Of a DNA stretch of 10,256 bases, positions 1 through 6,519 are shown piece after piece (the first letter of the stretch is position 1; the number at the start of each line of letters is the position of its first letter). Under the pieces are notes generated by a model that saw only the letters and a program-made list of their open reading frames with translations, was not told the DNA's origin and did not search any database. The stretch is from positions 13,643 through 23,898 of the forward strand of contig FR887310.1 of the NCBI GenBank assembly GCA_000436755.1, in the 5' to 3' direction. Position numbers and translations under genes: made by a program. This stretch comes from Clostridium sp. CAG:253. GTDB lineage: Bacteria > Bacillota > Clostridia > Lachnospirales > Lachnospiraceae.

Positions 1-1
1 T

Positions 2-1300
2 GATGCTTCAGAAAAAAAATCCGACAGCAAGAAAGATAATAAAAAAGACAAAAAAAATACGGATGGCAGCAGTAAAAAATCAGATGATACCGAAAGTGAA
101 CATTCGACTAAAACATCCAGCTTAAACAGAATCTTTTTGAAAAAGTTTTTAGGTGCGGGTAAACAGCAGACTGATACCACAAATGAACAGCAGCCGGAAA
201 ATACAGCAACAGCAAATCCGCAGGAAACATCGGCTACTGAAAATGTCTGGGTTGATGAGGAAGACAAGCTTAATACAGTTTCAACTATAACGGCAGATGA
301 TGTTGACTATACATATGCAGACAAAGTTGATATTTCGTATGGCAGCAGACAGTATGACTCTGAATATGATTTTCTGAAAGATATTCTGCATATCAAGGAA
401 ATAAAAACATTGTGGTTCTGCGTTTTAGCGGCAGCAATATTGGCACTTGTCTTACAGATAGTATATATATTTACTGTTAAAAAAAGAGGTCATAAGAAAA
501 GAAAATTAAGATGTGCGATAGCAGCATATTCAGGAGCAGTTATAGCTTGCATTACGATATTGATGATAGCATCGCTTGTAGTCAGATGTGGATTCTTAAA
601 CACAAGTACGGTAGACAGGGAACTTATGGAGAGCGATTATTTTTCGGGAACTGTACAGACTGTAAGAGAGATGGCAAAAAAAGACTTAAAAGCGGCAGGA
701 TATGATGAAAGTCTGGCTGAGGACATATTTAAGCTATCAAATATTTATATTACGCAAAAGCAATGTATTAAGGATGTACTTAAAAAGGGTGTAAATAAGC
801 AGAACTTTTCAAATCAAAAGATTAATGAACTGCTAAAAGAAAAAATAACAAACGGCTCTGAAAAAGAAAATCAGAAATTGACTGAAAAATTGGAGTCAGA
901 TTATAAGTCTGCATTTTCATTTAAATATGGAGATGCTGTATACAAATGCAATAAAGAATTTAATGCAGTATTTATCGGAATGCTTATATCAATGGTACTC
1001 ATTTTTGTGATTATGTTTGTTATGATATTCCAGATGTACGAATATAAGCATAAAGCGGTAAGAGTGTATGCATTTGCTATAACAATAGCATCTGTACCGG
1101 CGATAGCAGCAGGAGTATTTTTAAAGATAGCCGGGGTGGTATCAAAAGTTAAAATATCTCCGGTATATTATCAGGATTTTCTTACCAAATATCTTGGATG
1201 GAATATAAATATATGTATTTATATGGGACTTATAAGTCTGCTTATAGGTATAAGTTTATTTTTTGTCAAGAATTATCTGCACAGACTTTATGTAGAATAA
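2..1300 (+). CDS. Unrecognised multi-pass membrane protein, 5' end outside window
   Basis: The frame is open from base 2, so the gene begins upstream of the window. An in-frame TTG at 137 has no convincing ribosome binding site and is probably internal. The 432 visible residues begin with about 130 low-complexity, hydrophilic residues rich in Lys, Ser, Asp, Thr and Gln, probably a flexible cytoplasmic linker. Two hydrophobic segments follow at about 136-159 and 170-195. Next come about 125 charged, helical-looking residues, then three more hydrophobic segments at about 322-343, 353-380 and 401-423. The central domain is probably outside the membrane, though topology is inferred only from hydrophobicity. 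I do not recognise the family. It ends 21 bases before cpsB and so is probably in the same operon, which suggests a role in envelope or polysaccharide export, but the sequence itself does not show a function. Confidence 0.75.
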   Translation, partial: DASEKKSDSKKDNKKDKKNTDGSSKKSDDTESEHSTKTSSLNRIFLKKFLGAGKQQTDTTNEQQPENTATANPQETSATENVWVDEEDKLNTVSTITADDVDYTYADKVDISYGSRQYDSEYDFLKDILHIKEIKTLWFCVLAAAILALVLQIVYIFTVKKRGHKKRKLRCAIAAYSGAVIACITILMIASLVVRCGFLNTSTVDRELMESDYFSGTVQTVREMAKKDLKAAGYDESLAEDIFKLSNIYITQKQCIKDVLKKGVNKQNFSNQKINELLKEKITNGSEKENQKLTEKLESDYKSAFSFKYGDAVYKCNKEFNAVFIGMLISMVLIFVIMFVMIFQMYEYKHKAVRVYAFAITIASVPAIAAGVFLKIAGVVSKVKISPVYYQDFLTKYLGWNINICIYMGLISLLIGISLFFVKNYLHRLYVE

Positions 1301-1321
1301 CCGGTCAGGAGGTGAGGTAAA

Positions 1322-2101
1322 ATGCAGCCGCATAATGAAAGCTCAAATAACGATAAAGCAAATTATGATAAATCGAATCGCAATGGGTCGTACTATTATG
1401 ATTTGCATACCCATATAATTCCCGGTGTGGATGATGGCTCAGACAGTCTTGAAGAATCATTGGAAATGATAAGACAGATGCGTGAACAGGGAGTTCTAAA
1501 TATAGTTGCAACACCTCACTATCCGGATGGGCAAAGTGAAAAAATAAATGATGTGTTTATATTACTCAAAGAAAAAGTAAATGAATTGTATCCTGATATG
1601 AAACTGTATCTTGGAAATGAACTTTTGAATGGTCCGGGTATTATAGATGCATTAAAAAATAAAAATGCATTGACTATAGCTGATACAAAATATATCCTTG
1701 TAGAATTTCTTCCGGGGGATTCGGCAAAAAAAATATATGCCGCATTAAGAGAATATATTATGGAAGGGTATATTCCGATTGTCGCACATATTGAGAGATA
1801 TGAAAAATTATATAAAAATTATGATTTTTTAGATGAACTCATAAATATGGGTGCGTATATTCAGATGAATACGGAAAGTATTGTAGGAGGTTTGTTTGAC
1901 AGGCATGCTGCGTATTGCCGCAAGCTTTTGATGAATGGTTATGTACATTTTCTTGGAAGTGACTGTCACGGTGCAAACAGGAGAAAACCACTCATGAAAG
2001 ACGCAATTGAGAAGTTAAAACTGGAATTTGTTAACAGCAGTCTTGCAGAAAAAATACTATTTGAAAATCCAATAAAAATGTTGGAAGGAAAATACATTTG
2101 A
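1322..2101 (+). CDS. cpsB: CpsB/YwqE-type PHP-family tyrosine-protein phosphatase
   Basis: This is a manganese-dependent protein-tyrosine phosphatase of the PHP (polymerase and histidinol phosphatase) fold, expected to remove phosphate from the tyrosine tail of the CpsD-type kinase two genes downstream. Visible metal-site motifs are DLHTHIIPGVDDG (residues 27-39, with H29 and H31), ATPH (63-66), GNE (98-100), AHIERY (155-160) and GSDCH (212-216). The length of 259 residues fits the family. An Asn/Asp/Lys-rich stretch of about 23 residues precedes the usual conserved start. The start is nevertheless well supported, because GGAGGTGA at 1308-1315 lies 6 bases before the ATG. The cytoplasmic phosphatase, membrane modulator and kinase occur in the standard order, which makes the assignment firm. 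Confidence 0.95.
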   Translation: MQPHNESSNNDKANYDKSNRNGSYYYDLHTHIIPGVDDGSDSLEESLEMIRQMREQGVLNIVATPHYPDGQSEKINDVFILLKEKVNELYPDMKLYLGNELLNGPGIIDALKNKNALTIADTKYILVEFLPGDSAKKIYAALREYIMEGYIPIVAHIERYEKLYKNYDFLDELINMGAYIQMNTESIVGGLFDRHAAYCRKLLMNGYVHFLGSDCHGANRRKPLMKDAIEKLKLEFVNSSLAEKILFENPIKMLEGKYI

Positions 2102-2112
2102 GGAGTAATCTT

Positions 2113-2871
2113 ATGGAAAAAGAACAGAATGATGAAGTTGAGATTGACTTAGTTGAGATTTTTACTCTGCTTAAGGAAAAGATAATAAAAATATTTGGAA
2201 TCGGTGTAATACTTGCGGCATTGATAGGTATTGGAACATTGTTTCTCATAAAACCAAAATATGAATCAACATCAAAACTCTATATAGTAGGTGAAACAAA
2301 CTCAATAATGTCACTTACATCATTACAGGCAGGTTCACAGCTCGCACAGGATTACATACATATAGTTCAGAGCAGGCCTGTATTGGAAAAGGTTATATCA
2401 AATTTAAATCTGGATATGGAATATGATGATTTGCTTGACATAATCACACTTAATAATCCGTCAGACACAAGAATACTTGAAGTGACAGCAAACACGGATG
2501 ACCCTTATGTGGCAAAAGAAATAGTAGATGAAATCGGAAAGGTGTCTGCTGACAGAATCAAATCAATAATGGGAGTTCAGCCTCCTACAACAGTTGAATA
2601 CGGACATGTGGCAGACGAAAAATCAAGTCCAAGCCTTGTGAAAAATACGGCGTTAGGATTTTTGGCAGGAATATTTGTAAGCTCATTTATCATAATAGCT
2701 CTTTATCTTTTGAACAATACGATTTCATCAGAAGATGATGTAGAAAAGTATCTTGGACTTAATAATCTTGGAATAATTCCAATTGAAGAAGGTTCAGTTG
2801 AACAGATGATGAGAGATAAGAAGAAGAGAAAAAAACGTCAGAAGCAAAAGGCAGGTGTAAAACATGAATAA
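2113..2871 (+). CDS. cpsC: CpsC/Wzz-like chain-length determinant and kinase modulator
   Basis: This is a membrane protein of the Wzz polysaccharide co-polymerase family, which sets chain length and activates the partner BY-kinase. Of 252 residues, transmembrane segments lie at about 28-46 and 178-201, framing an external domain that opens with KPKYESTSKLYI. The C-terminal cytoplasmic part has the family-typical segment TISSEDDVEKYLGL (203-216), which normally contacts the kinase, and ends in a very basic Lys/Arg tail (234-247). ATG 2113 is chosen over an in-frame TTG at 2098 because GAGGAG at 2100-2105 sits 7 bases upstream of the ATG, while the TTG overlaps the cpsB stop. Its end overlaps the kinase gene by 8 bases, suggesting translational coupling. 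Eight of nine Gln codons are CAG, unlike the cassette genes downstream. Confidence 0.94.
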   Translation: MEKEQNDEVEIDLVEIFTLLKEKIIKIFGIGVILAALIGIGTLFLIKPKYESTSKLYIVGETNSIMSLTSLQAGSQLAQDYIHIVQSRPVLEKVISNLNLDMEYDDLLDIITLNNPSDTRILEVTANTDDPYVAKEIVDEIGKVSADRIKSIMGVQPPTTVEYGHVADEKSSPSLVKNTALGFLAGIFVSSFIIIALYLLNNTISSEDDVEKYLGLNNLGIIPIEEGSVEQMMRDKKKRKKRQKQKAGVKHE

Positions 2872-3547
2872 GATAAAGTTTGAAACCAGAAAAGAACTTG
2901 ACTACAGGACAAATGAAGCTTATAAGGCATTGAGGACAAATATAGCCTTTTGCGGTGACAATGTCAAAGTAATAGATTTTACAAGCTGTACACCAAATGA
3001 GGGAAAATCAAGTGTTACATTTAATCTTTCGGTATCGCTTGCTGAGGCCGGGAAAAAAGTAATTATGATAGATGCAGATATGAGAAAATCGGTTCTTGTC
3101 GGAAGATATAAGGTAGGAAGTGTTGAAAAGGGACTTGCTCATTATCTCACAGGTCAGAATACATTTGATGAAGTTTGCATGGAAACAGATATTGAGGGAA
3201 TGGACATAATATTTTCCGGCAATTATGTGCCAAATCCGGCGGAACTTCTTGGCAGTGAGAATTTTGAAACGCTTATGAAATTCTGCAGGGAAAAATATGA
3301 TTATGTCATAGTTGACACACCGCCGCTTGGCTCGGTTATAGACAGTGCCATAGCAGCTAAATATGCGGATGGAGCAGTTATAGTCATAGAAGCAGATGCC
3401 ATAAATTATCATTTTGTGCAGGATGTAAAAAAACAGCTTGATAAAAGTGGAGTAAGAATACTTGGAACCGTACTAAACAAAGTTCCGGTAAAAACAGGGA
3501 AATACGGTTATGGAAATTATGGATACGGCAATTATGGTGAGTATTAG
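2864..3547 (+). CDS. cpsD: CpsD/YwqD-type BY-kinase (capsular tyrosine kinase)
   Basis: This is a cytoplasmic autophosphorylating bacterial tyrosine kinase that works with the Wzz-like protein encoded just before it. Its 227 residues show a Walker A motif (SCTPNEGKSS, 41-50), a Walker A' motif (VIMIDADM, 67-74) and a Walker B motif (YVIVDTPP, 147-154). Near the N-terminus, NEAYKALRTNI (17-27) resembles the EX2RX2R oligomerisation motif, with Lys at the middle position. The C-terminus is a tyrosine cluster: Y214, Y216, Y219, Y221, Y224 and Y227, the expected autophosphorylation sites. The ATG lies inside the cpsC end, with AGGTG at 2853-2857 six bases upstream. Firmicute systems usually split modulator and kinase into two genes, as here. 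All three Gln codons are CAG. Confidence 0.96.
   Translation: MNKIKFETRKELDYRTNEAYKALRTNIAFCGDNVKVIDFTSCTPNEGKSSVTFNLSVSLAEAGKKVIMIDADMRKSVLVGRYKVGSVEKGLAHYLTGQNTFDEVCMETDIEGMDIIFSGNYVPNPAELLGSENFETLMKFCREKYDYVIVDTPPLGSVIDSAIAAKYADGAVIVIEADAINYHFVQDVKKQLDKSGVRILGTVLNKVPVKTGKYGYGNYGYGNYGEY
3503..3547 (+). repeat. Tyr-Gly-Asn repeat coding for the kinase tail
   Basis: The 3' end of the kinase gene encodes a short repeated unit of the form Y-G-Y-G-N, giving six tyrosines in residues 214-227. At DNA level the unit tatgg/atacgg plus aattatgg recurs. Tyrosine clusters are normal for this kinase family, and their number can change by slippage in such repeats. Confidence 0.7.
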
Positions 3548-3582
3548 TAATTTTTGTTAAGGTACGAGGAGCCTGAAAGATA

Positions 3583-5115
3583 ATGTATGAAAAGAGACAA
3601 AAGAAATGGGATAAACATATTGATTTTATTCTGCTTGATAAACTATCCATAACAATTGCATTATTTTTGGGTTATGTAGTAAGACATGGTTTGGATCTTA
3701 CTCGTAAAAATATATTCCCGACCATATACATAAGACTATGGATTATATTGTTGATTTTTGACATGTGTGTAGGCTTTTTGTTTGAAAGCTATACGGGAAT
3801 ACTAAGACGTGGATATTTAGATGAGCTGAAAAAAGCAGTCAAGCATGGCTGTATAACAGATATGTTTGTTATGGTTACTCTGTTTATAAGTAAAGAATTA
3901 TCATTATATTCAAGAAAGACCATGTCTGTATATTTCATAGTGCATATTCTTTTGATGTATACATTAAGGTGTTTAAGAAAGCATTCTTTACGGAAAAAAA
4001 TGATAAACAATCCGTATGTTGAACATATGCTGATATTGACAGACAAAAAACATAAGGATACATGTGTTAATAAATTATCAGAGGACAAGTACAGAAATTA
4101 TAAGATTGTCGGAGTAGTAATAGCGGAGCAGGAAGACATTGTAAAGAAATATAAGGTACAATACGAAAAATTATCGAAAAAAGAAGAAAGTGTAAAAAAA
4201 GATGATTTTTTAGAAGCAATGGAGGAAGTTGCAGCTACATTTGATGGCATAACGGCAGATACATCAGACATCATGGAAGTTTGTAAATTTGATGAACTGG
4301 AAGATTACCTTCTGAACAATGTAATTGACAGCATATTTGTTGATATGGAAATGACAGAATATGCAAAGAGTTTGTTAATCAATTATCTGATGTCATCAGG
4401 AGTAACGGTACATATGAATCTTATAAATCTTCCGCATGAACTCTTAGATAAATCTGTAGAACAGATTGGTGAATTTACTGTTCTTACTGCCGGGATGAGA
4501 GTGGCAACAAAAAGACAGCTTATAGAAAAAAGGCTGATGGATATAGCAGGCGGTCTGACAGGTCTTATTATAACAGCGATTGCATTTGTCATATTTGCTC
4601 CGATAATATATATCCAATCACCCGGACCTGTATTTTTTAAACAGGACAGGGTTGGAAAGAACGGAAGAATATTTAAATTATACAAATTCCGCTCAATGTA
4701 TATGGATGCAGAAGAAAGAAAAAAAGAACTTATGTCCCAAAACAAGATGGATGGACTTATGTTTAAGATGGATAATGACCCAAGAATAACACCGATAGGA
4801 AAATTTATCAGAAAATATTCGATAGACGAGCTTCCACAGTTTTTAAATGTCATAAAAGGAGATATGAGTCTTGTAGGAACAAGGCCGCCAACGGTCGATG
4901 AATACGAGCAGTATCAGCTTCACCATATGGGAAGACTTAGCTCAAAGCCGGGAATAACAGGACTTTGGCAGGTGAGTGGCAGAAGTGACATGACAGATTT
5001 TGAAAAGATTGTGGAACTGGATATAAGATATATATCTAACTGGTCATTGAGTGAAGACATAAGGATTTTGTGGAGAACAGTGAAAAAGGTGATTCACGGA
5101 GAAGGCGCGGAGTAG
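3583..5115 (+). CDS. Undecaprenyl-phosphate sugar phosphotransferase (initiating enzyme)
   Basis: This is a polyprenyl glycosyl-1-phosphate transferase of the WbaP/CpsE type, which links the first sugar phosphate of the repeat unit to undecaprenyl phosphate at the inner membrane face. Of 510 residues, the N-terminal part has about four hydrophobic segments (about 12-31, 48-68, 90-104, 115-131), followed by a soluble middle domain (about 145-300) with a highly charged stretch near 190-215. The catalytic bacterial sugar-transferase domain covers about 312-510. It has the membrane hairpin (324-346), PGPVFFKQDRVG (347-358), KFRSM (368-372), the SIDELPQ motif with D415 and E416, GDMSLVGTRPP (426-436) and PGITGLWQVSGR (456-467). 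GAGGAG at 3566-3571 lies 11 bases before the ATG, which is a long spacing. The donor sugar cannot be read from the sequence; hexose and N-acetylhexosamine enzymes share this fold. Confidence 0.93.
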   Translation: MYEKRQKKWDKHIDFILLDKLSITIALFLGYVVRHGLDLTRKNIFPTIYIRLWIILLIFDMCVGFLFESYTGILRRGYLDELKKAVKHGCITDMFVMVTLFISKELSLYSRKTMSVYFIVHILLMYTLRCLRKHSLRKKMINNPYVEHMLILTDKKHKDTCVNKLSEDKYRNYKIVGVVIAEQEDIVKKYKVQYEKLSKKEESVKKDDFLEAMEEVAATFDGITADTSDIMEVCKFDELEDYLLNNVIDSIFVDMEMTEYAKSLLINYLMSSGVTVHMNLINLPHELLDKSVEQIGEFTVLTAGMRVATKRQLIEKRLMDIAGGLTGLIITAIAFVIFAPIIYIQSPGPVFFKQDRVGKNGRIFKLYKFRSMYMDAEERKKELMSQNKMDGLMFKMDNDPRITPIGKFIRKYSIDELPQFLNVIKGDMSLVGTRPPTVDEYEQYQLHHMGRLSSKPGITGLWQVSGRSDMTDFEKIVELDIRYISNWSLSEDIRILWRTVKKVIHGEGAE

Positions 5116-5138
5116 CTTGGGAAAAGGAAGTGAAAATA

Positions 5139-5867
5139 TTGTGGTATGTAATTCAGACAAAATCGGAATTGGAAGAGAAATGTATGCAGCAATGTATACA
5201 ATACATTGATAAGAAAGATTATGTTGAAATTTTTGTCCCACAGTATATAGAAAAGAAACACTTTAAAAAAGAATGGCATGATGTAAAAAAGGTATTGTTT
5301 CCAGGGTATATTTTTGTTGATGCAAAAGAGCCGGAACCTATAGTCGAAGGACTTAAAAAAGTCAATCAATATACAAAAGTATTAAGGGATGGCGATGTGA
5401 TATCGCCAATCACTGAAAAAGAGCAGGAATTTCTGTCGATGATGATGGATGATAAACATATTGTTCAGTATTCAGAAGGCTTTTTGATTGGTCAGGAAGT
5501 TTGTATTATATCCGGACCGCTTCAAAAATGCCACGGCTGGATAAAGAAAATCGACAGACACCGGCGAACAGCTCAAATGGATGTCCCAATGTTTGGTAGG
5601 AGAACACCTGTCGAGGTTGGATTTGGAGCAATAGCCCGCATCAGTGAAGATGAGTTTGAGCAAATGAAAAATGAAAACGCAAAGAAGTATGAAGAAGAAA
5701 CAAAACTTCAAAAAAACATGGTAAAAATACTAACAGGTGTATTTGACGGCATGACGGGAAAGTTTTTATATGCAGACCCCGATAAAGATGAATGGACTGT
5801 TGAATTGGAGCTGTTTGGTGTTTTAAATAAAGTAATATTTAAAAAAGAAGAAATAAGGATGTTGTAG
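5139..5867 (+). CDS. loaP: LoaP-type NusG paralogue (processive antiterminator), two KOW-like domains
   Basis: This is a specialised NusG-family factor expected to bind RNA polymerase and carry it through terminators in a long biosynthetic operon. An NGN domain (about 1-105) starts WYVIQTKSE and contains KKVLFPGYIFV (50-60). A LoaP-like KOW domain (about 114-167) includes SGPL, the basic stretch KKIDRHRR (136-143) and MFGR. A charged linker (about 168-192) leads to a second KOW-like segment, VKILTGVFDGMTG (195-207), with DEWTVELELFG. NusG and LoaP normally end after one KOW domain. TTG 5139 is chosen as start because AGGAAGTG (5125-5132), one base from the ideal site, lies 6 bases upstream and residue 2 then begins the NGN fold. 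Earlier in-frame GTGs at 5070 and 5130 lack good sites. The gene starts 23 bases after the sugar transferase and ends with TAG TAG TAA in frame. Confidence 0.88.
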   Translation: MWYVIQTKSELEEKCMQQCIQYIDKKDYVEIFVPQYIEKKHFKKEWHDVKKVLFPGYIFVDAKEPEPIVEGLKKVNQYTKVLRDGDVISPITEKEQEFLSMMMDDKHIVQYSEGFLIGQEVCIISGPLQKCHGWIKKIDRHRRTAQMDVPMFGRRTPVEVGFGAIARISEDEFEQMKNENAKKYEEETKLQKNMVKILTGVFDGMTGKFLYADPDKDEWTVELELFGVLNKVIFKKEEIRML

Positions 5868-5938
5868 TAGTAAACACTTGGTAATTTTAAAAAATGACAA
5901 AATGTATTGTTTGAAAATATTAGGTGTTTGTATATGAA

Positions 5939-5981
5939 GCAGCACTGACAGTATGACGAGTGACGCATACTGCTAGGCTGT
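5939..5981 (+). promoter_or_regulatory. Bulged hairpin downstream of loaP, possible antiterminator loading element
   Basis: CAGTATG (5949-5955) pairs perfectly with CATACTG (5966-5972). Inside it, CG (5957-5958) pairs with CG (5964-5965) after one bulged A at 5956, closing a five-base loop AGTGA. Outside it, CAGC (5940-5943) pairs with GCTG (5977-5980) across an internal loop. LoaP is known to be recruited by an RNA hairpin in the leader of its target operon. I cannot confirm that this sequence matches the known element, so the role is inferred from position and structure. Confidence 0.4.
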
Positions 5982-5992
5982 GGACAAAAAGA

Positions 5993-6031
5993 GCGTGTAA
6001 TGCGAAGCAATTAACTACGCCCATTTTTTTT
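5993..6031 (+). terminator. Candidate intrinsic terminator after loaP
   Basis: GCGT (5993-5996) pairs with ACGC (6017-6020), TAAT (5998-6001) with ATTA (6010-6013), and GC (6002-6003) with GC (6007-6008) around a GAA loop. Eight T residues follow at 6024-6031, three bases after the stem. An A5 tract at 5986-5990 precedes it, and the minus strand reads TCTTTTT directly after the stem, so it may work in both directions. The stem has a bulge and an unequal internal loop, so its strength is uncertain. Confidence 0.45.
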
Positions 6032-6119
6032 AGGGAATGGGCGCGGATGGCGAAGCACAGGCTTTTTGGGGTTGCTAATGCTAACTTAAATTCAACAGAA
6101 ACAAGGATAGCGCGAAGCA
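6002..6119 (+). repeat. Three direct copies of GCGAAGCA
   Basis: The octamer GCGAAGCA occurs at 6002-6009, 6050-6057 and 6112-6119. The core GCGAAGC can fold into a very small hairpin with a GAA loop. The first copy forms the apex of the candidate terminator; the third is inside the transposase remnant. The copies may be chance or remnants of a small hairpin repeat. Confidence 0.4.
6018..6043 (+). promoter_or_regulatory. GC-rich stem-loop overlapping the candidate terminator
   Basis: CGCCCATT (6018-6025) pairs perfectly with AATGGGCG (6036-6043) over a 10-base loop that includes much of the T tract. Its left arm shares bases 6018-6020 with the right arm of the candidate terminator, so the two structures exclude each other. 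It forms after the T tract, so it is not a classic antiterminator. Confidence 0.45.
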
Positions 6120-6336
6120 TGTCAGAAGGAAGTTTTGGTTCAAGAACAAAGACAGAATACCGATCTTGTATAAGTTCATCAACTTGTGACAGTTCAAGAT
6201 TCCAAAACTTATCAAGAATCTACCAGTTAGAAGAAGATATGGAAGTTGTAGCGTTTAGATAATATTTACGAAGTTGCGTCAGGATGCGATTCTGATAGGC
6301 AGAATGACCGCCGATTTTAACAGGTTTCAAACACAT
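6085..6336 (-). pseudogene. Decayed N-terminal fragment of an insertion-sequence transposase
   Basis: Read on the minus strand from an ATG at 6336-6334, one frame gives MCLKPVKIGGHSAYQNRIL, then a TAG stop at 6222-6220, and continues in the same frame with ILDKFWNLELSQVDELI, QDRYSVFVLEPKLPS and DMLRAILVSVEFK. These resemble, from memory, the N-terminal region of transposases common in gut clostridia, where a Q-V-D-x-L segment and a DRYS-x-F segment precede a P-S-D-M-L-R motif. I cannot assign the IS family. After VEFK the frame stays open to about 5920 but the resemblance is lost, so the catalytic part is missing. The plus-strand frame at 5960-6262 is a shadow of this and the leader. The remnant lies antisense between the conserved head and the variable cassette, which suggests a past transposition or recombination event there. 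Confidence 0.65.
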
Positions 6337-6354
6337 CTCCAAATCAAAAAGTCT

Positions 6355-6373
6355 GTTTCAGCTGAGCTGAAAC
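6355..6373. repeat. Perfect 8-base inverted repeat with 3-base loop
   Basis: GTTTCAGC (6355-6362) and GCTGAAAC (6366-6373) are exact reverse complements around TGA. Three more pairs (GTC 6351-6353 with GAC 6374-6376) can form past one bulged T at 6354. No T tract follows, so it is not an intrinsic terminator. It sits about 20 bases before the start of the transposase remnant and may be part of that element's end, an operator or an RNA hairpin. Confidence 0.6.
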
Positions 6374-6421
6374 GACATACCTTGTTAATTAAGAGGCGCA
6401 AAGTGCTGCATTTTTAGAGAT

Positions 6422-6440
6422 GAAAGTCAAGGACTTTTTT
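6422..6440 (+). terminator. Weak terminator-like hairpin before the cassette
   Basis: AAAGTC (6423-6428) pairs with GACTTT (6432-6437) around AAG, with a possible extra G-T pair, and the T run reaches 6440. Only two of the six Watson-Crick pairs are G-C, and half of the T run is inside the stem, so termination would be weak. It lies just before the small reading frame at 6466. Confidence 0.25.
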
Positions 6441-6465
6441 GAAAAAAGGTGGAGAAAAAATAAAA

Positions 6466-6519
6466 ATGGAATTTCAGGAGCAACAGAAATACAGGCTTAG
6501 AGATTCCGAGAGACTATGA
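6466..6519 (+). CDS. 17-codon reading frame ahead of the first glycosyltransferase
   Basis: ATG 6466 starts a 17-residue frame, MEFQEQQKYRLRDSERL, ending in TGA at 6517-6519. AGGTGGAG at 6447-6454 is a strong ribosome binding site, 11 bases upstream. The stop overlaps an ATG at 6516 (ATGA) that is in frame with the glycosyltransferase. It may be a translated leader that couples to the next gene, or the truncated start of a gene lost when the cassette was exchanged. I do not recognise the peptide. Confidence 0.35.
   Translation: MEFQEQQKYRLRDSERL

Noticed and set aside
137..139. TTG at 137 as the true start of the first gene
   Set aside because: The frame is open back to base 2 with the same type of low-complexity coding sequence, and no ribosome binding site precedes the TTG.
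3505..3547. Kinase tail repeat as a tandem-repeat or CRISPR-like array
   Set aside because: It is in frame and encodes the tyrosine cluster expected for this kinase family; there are no spacers.
4383..4853. 156-codon minus-strand frame inside the sugar transferase gene
   Set aside because: It lies fully opposite the conserved catalytic domain and has no independent support; it is a shadow.
5070..5138. Upstream extension of the LoaP-like gene starting at GTG 5070 or GTG 5130
   Set aside because: GTG 5070 lies inside the sugar transferase gene without a good ribosome site, GTG 5130 is only two bases from its nearest purine run, and the NGN domain begins right after TTG 5139, which has AGGAAGTG at good spacing.
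5872..5929. Long-range inverted repeat AAACACTT / AGGTGTTT around a 42-base AT-rich loop
   Set aside because: Only eight pairs with one wobble and a long loop; likely chance in this composition.
5911..5938. Possible promoter, TTGAAA and TATGAA with a 16-base spacer
   Set aside because: The -10 match is weak and AT-rich DNA gives such pairs by chance; a start site here would also cut into the outer part of the hairpin at 5939-5981.
5960..6262. Plus-strand frame of 100 codons in the junction
   Set aside because: No convincing ribosome binding site, composition unlike a protein, and it runs across the hairpins and antisense to the transposase remnant, which explains why it is open.
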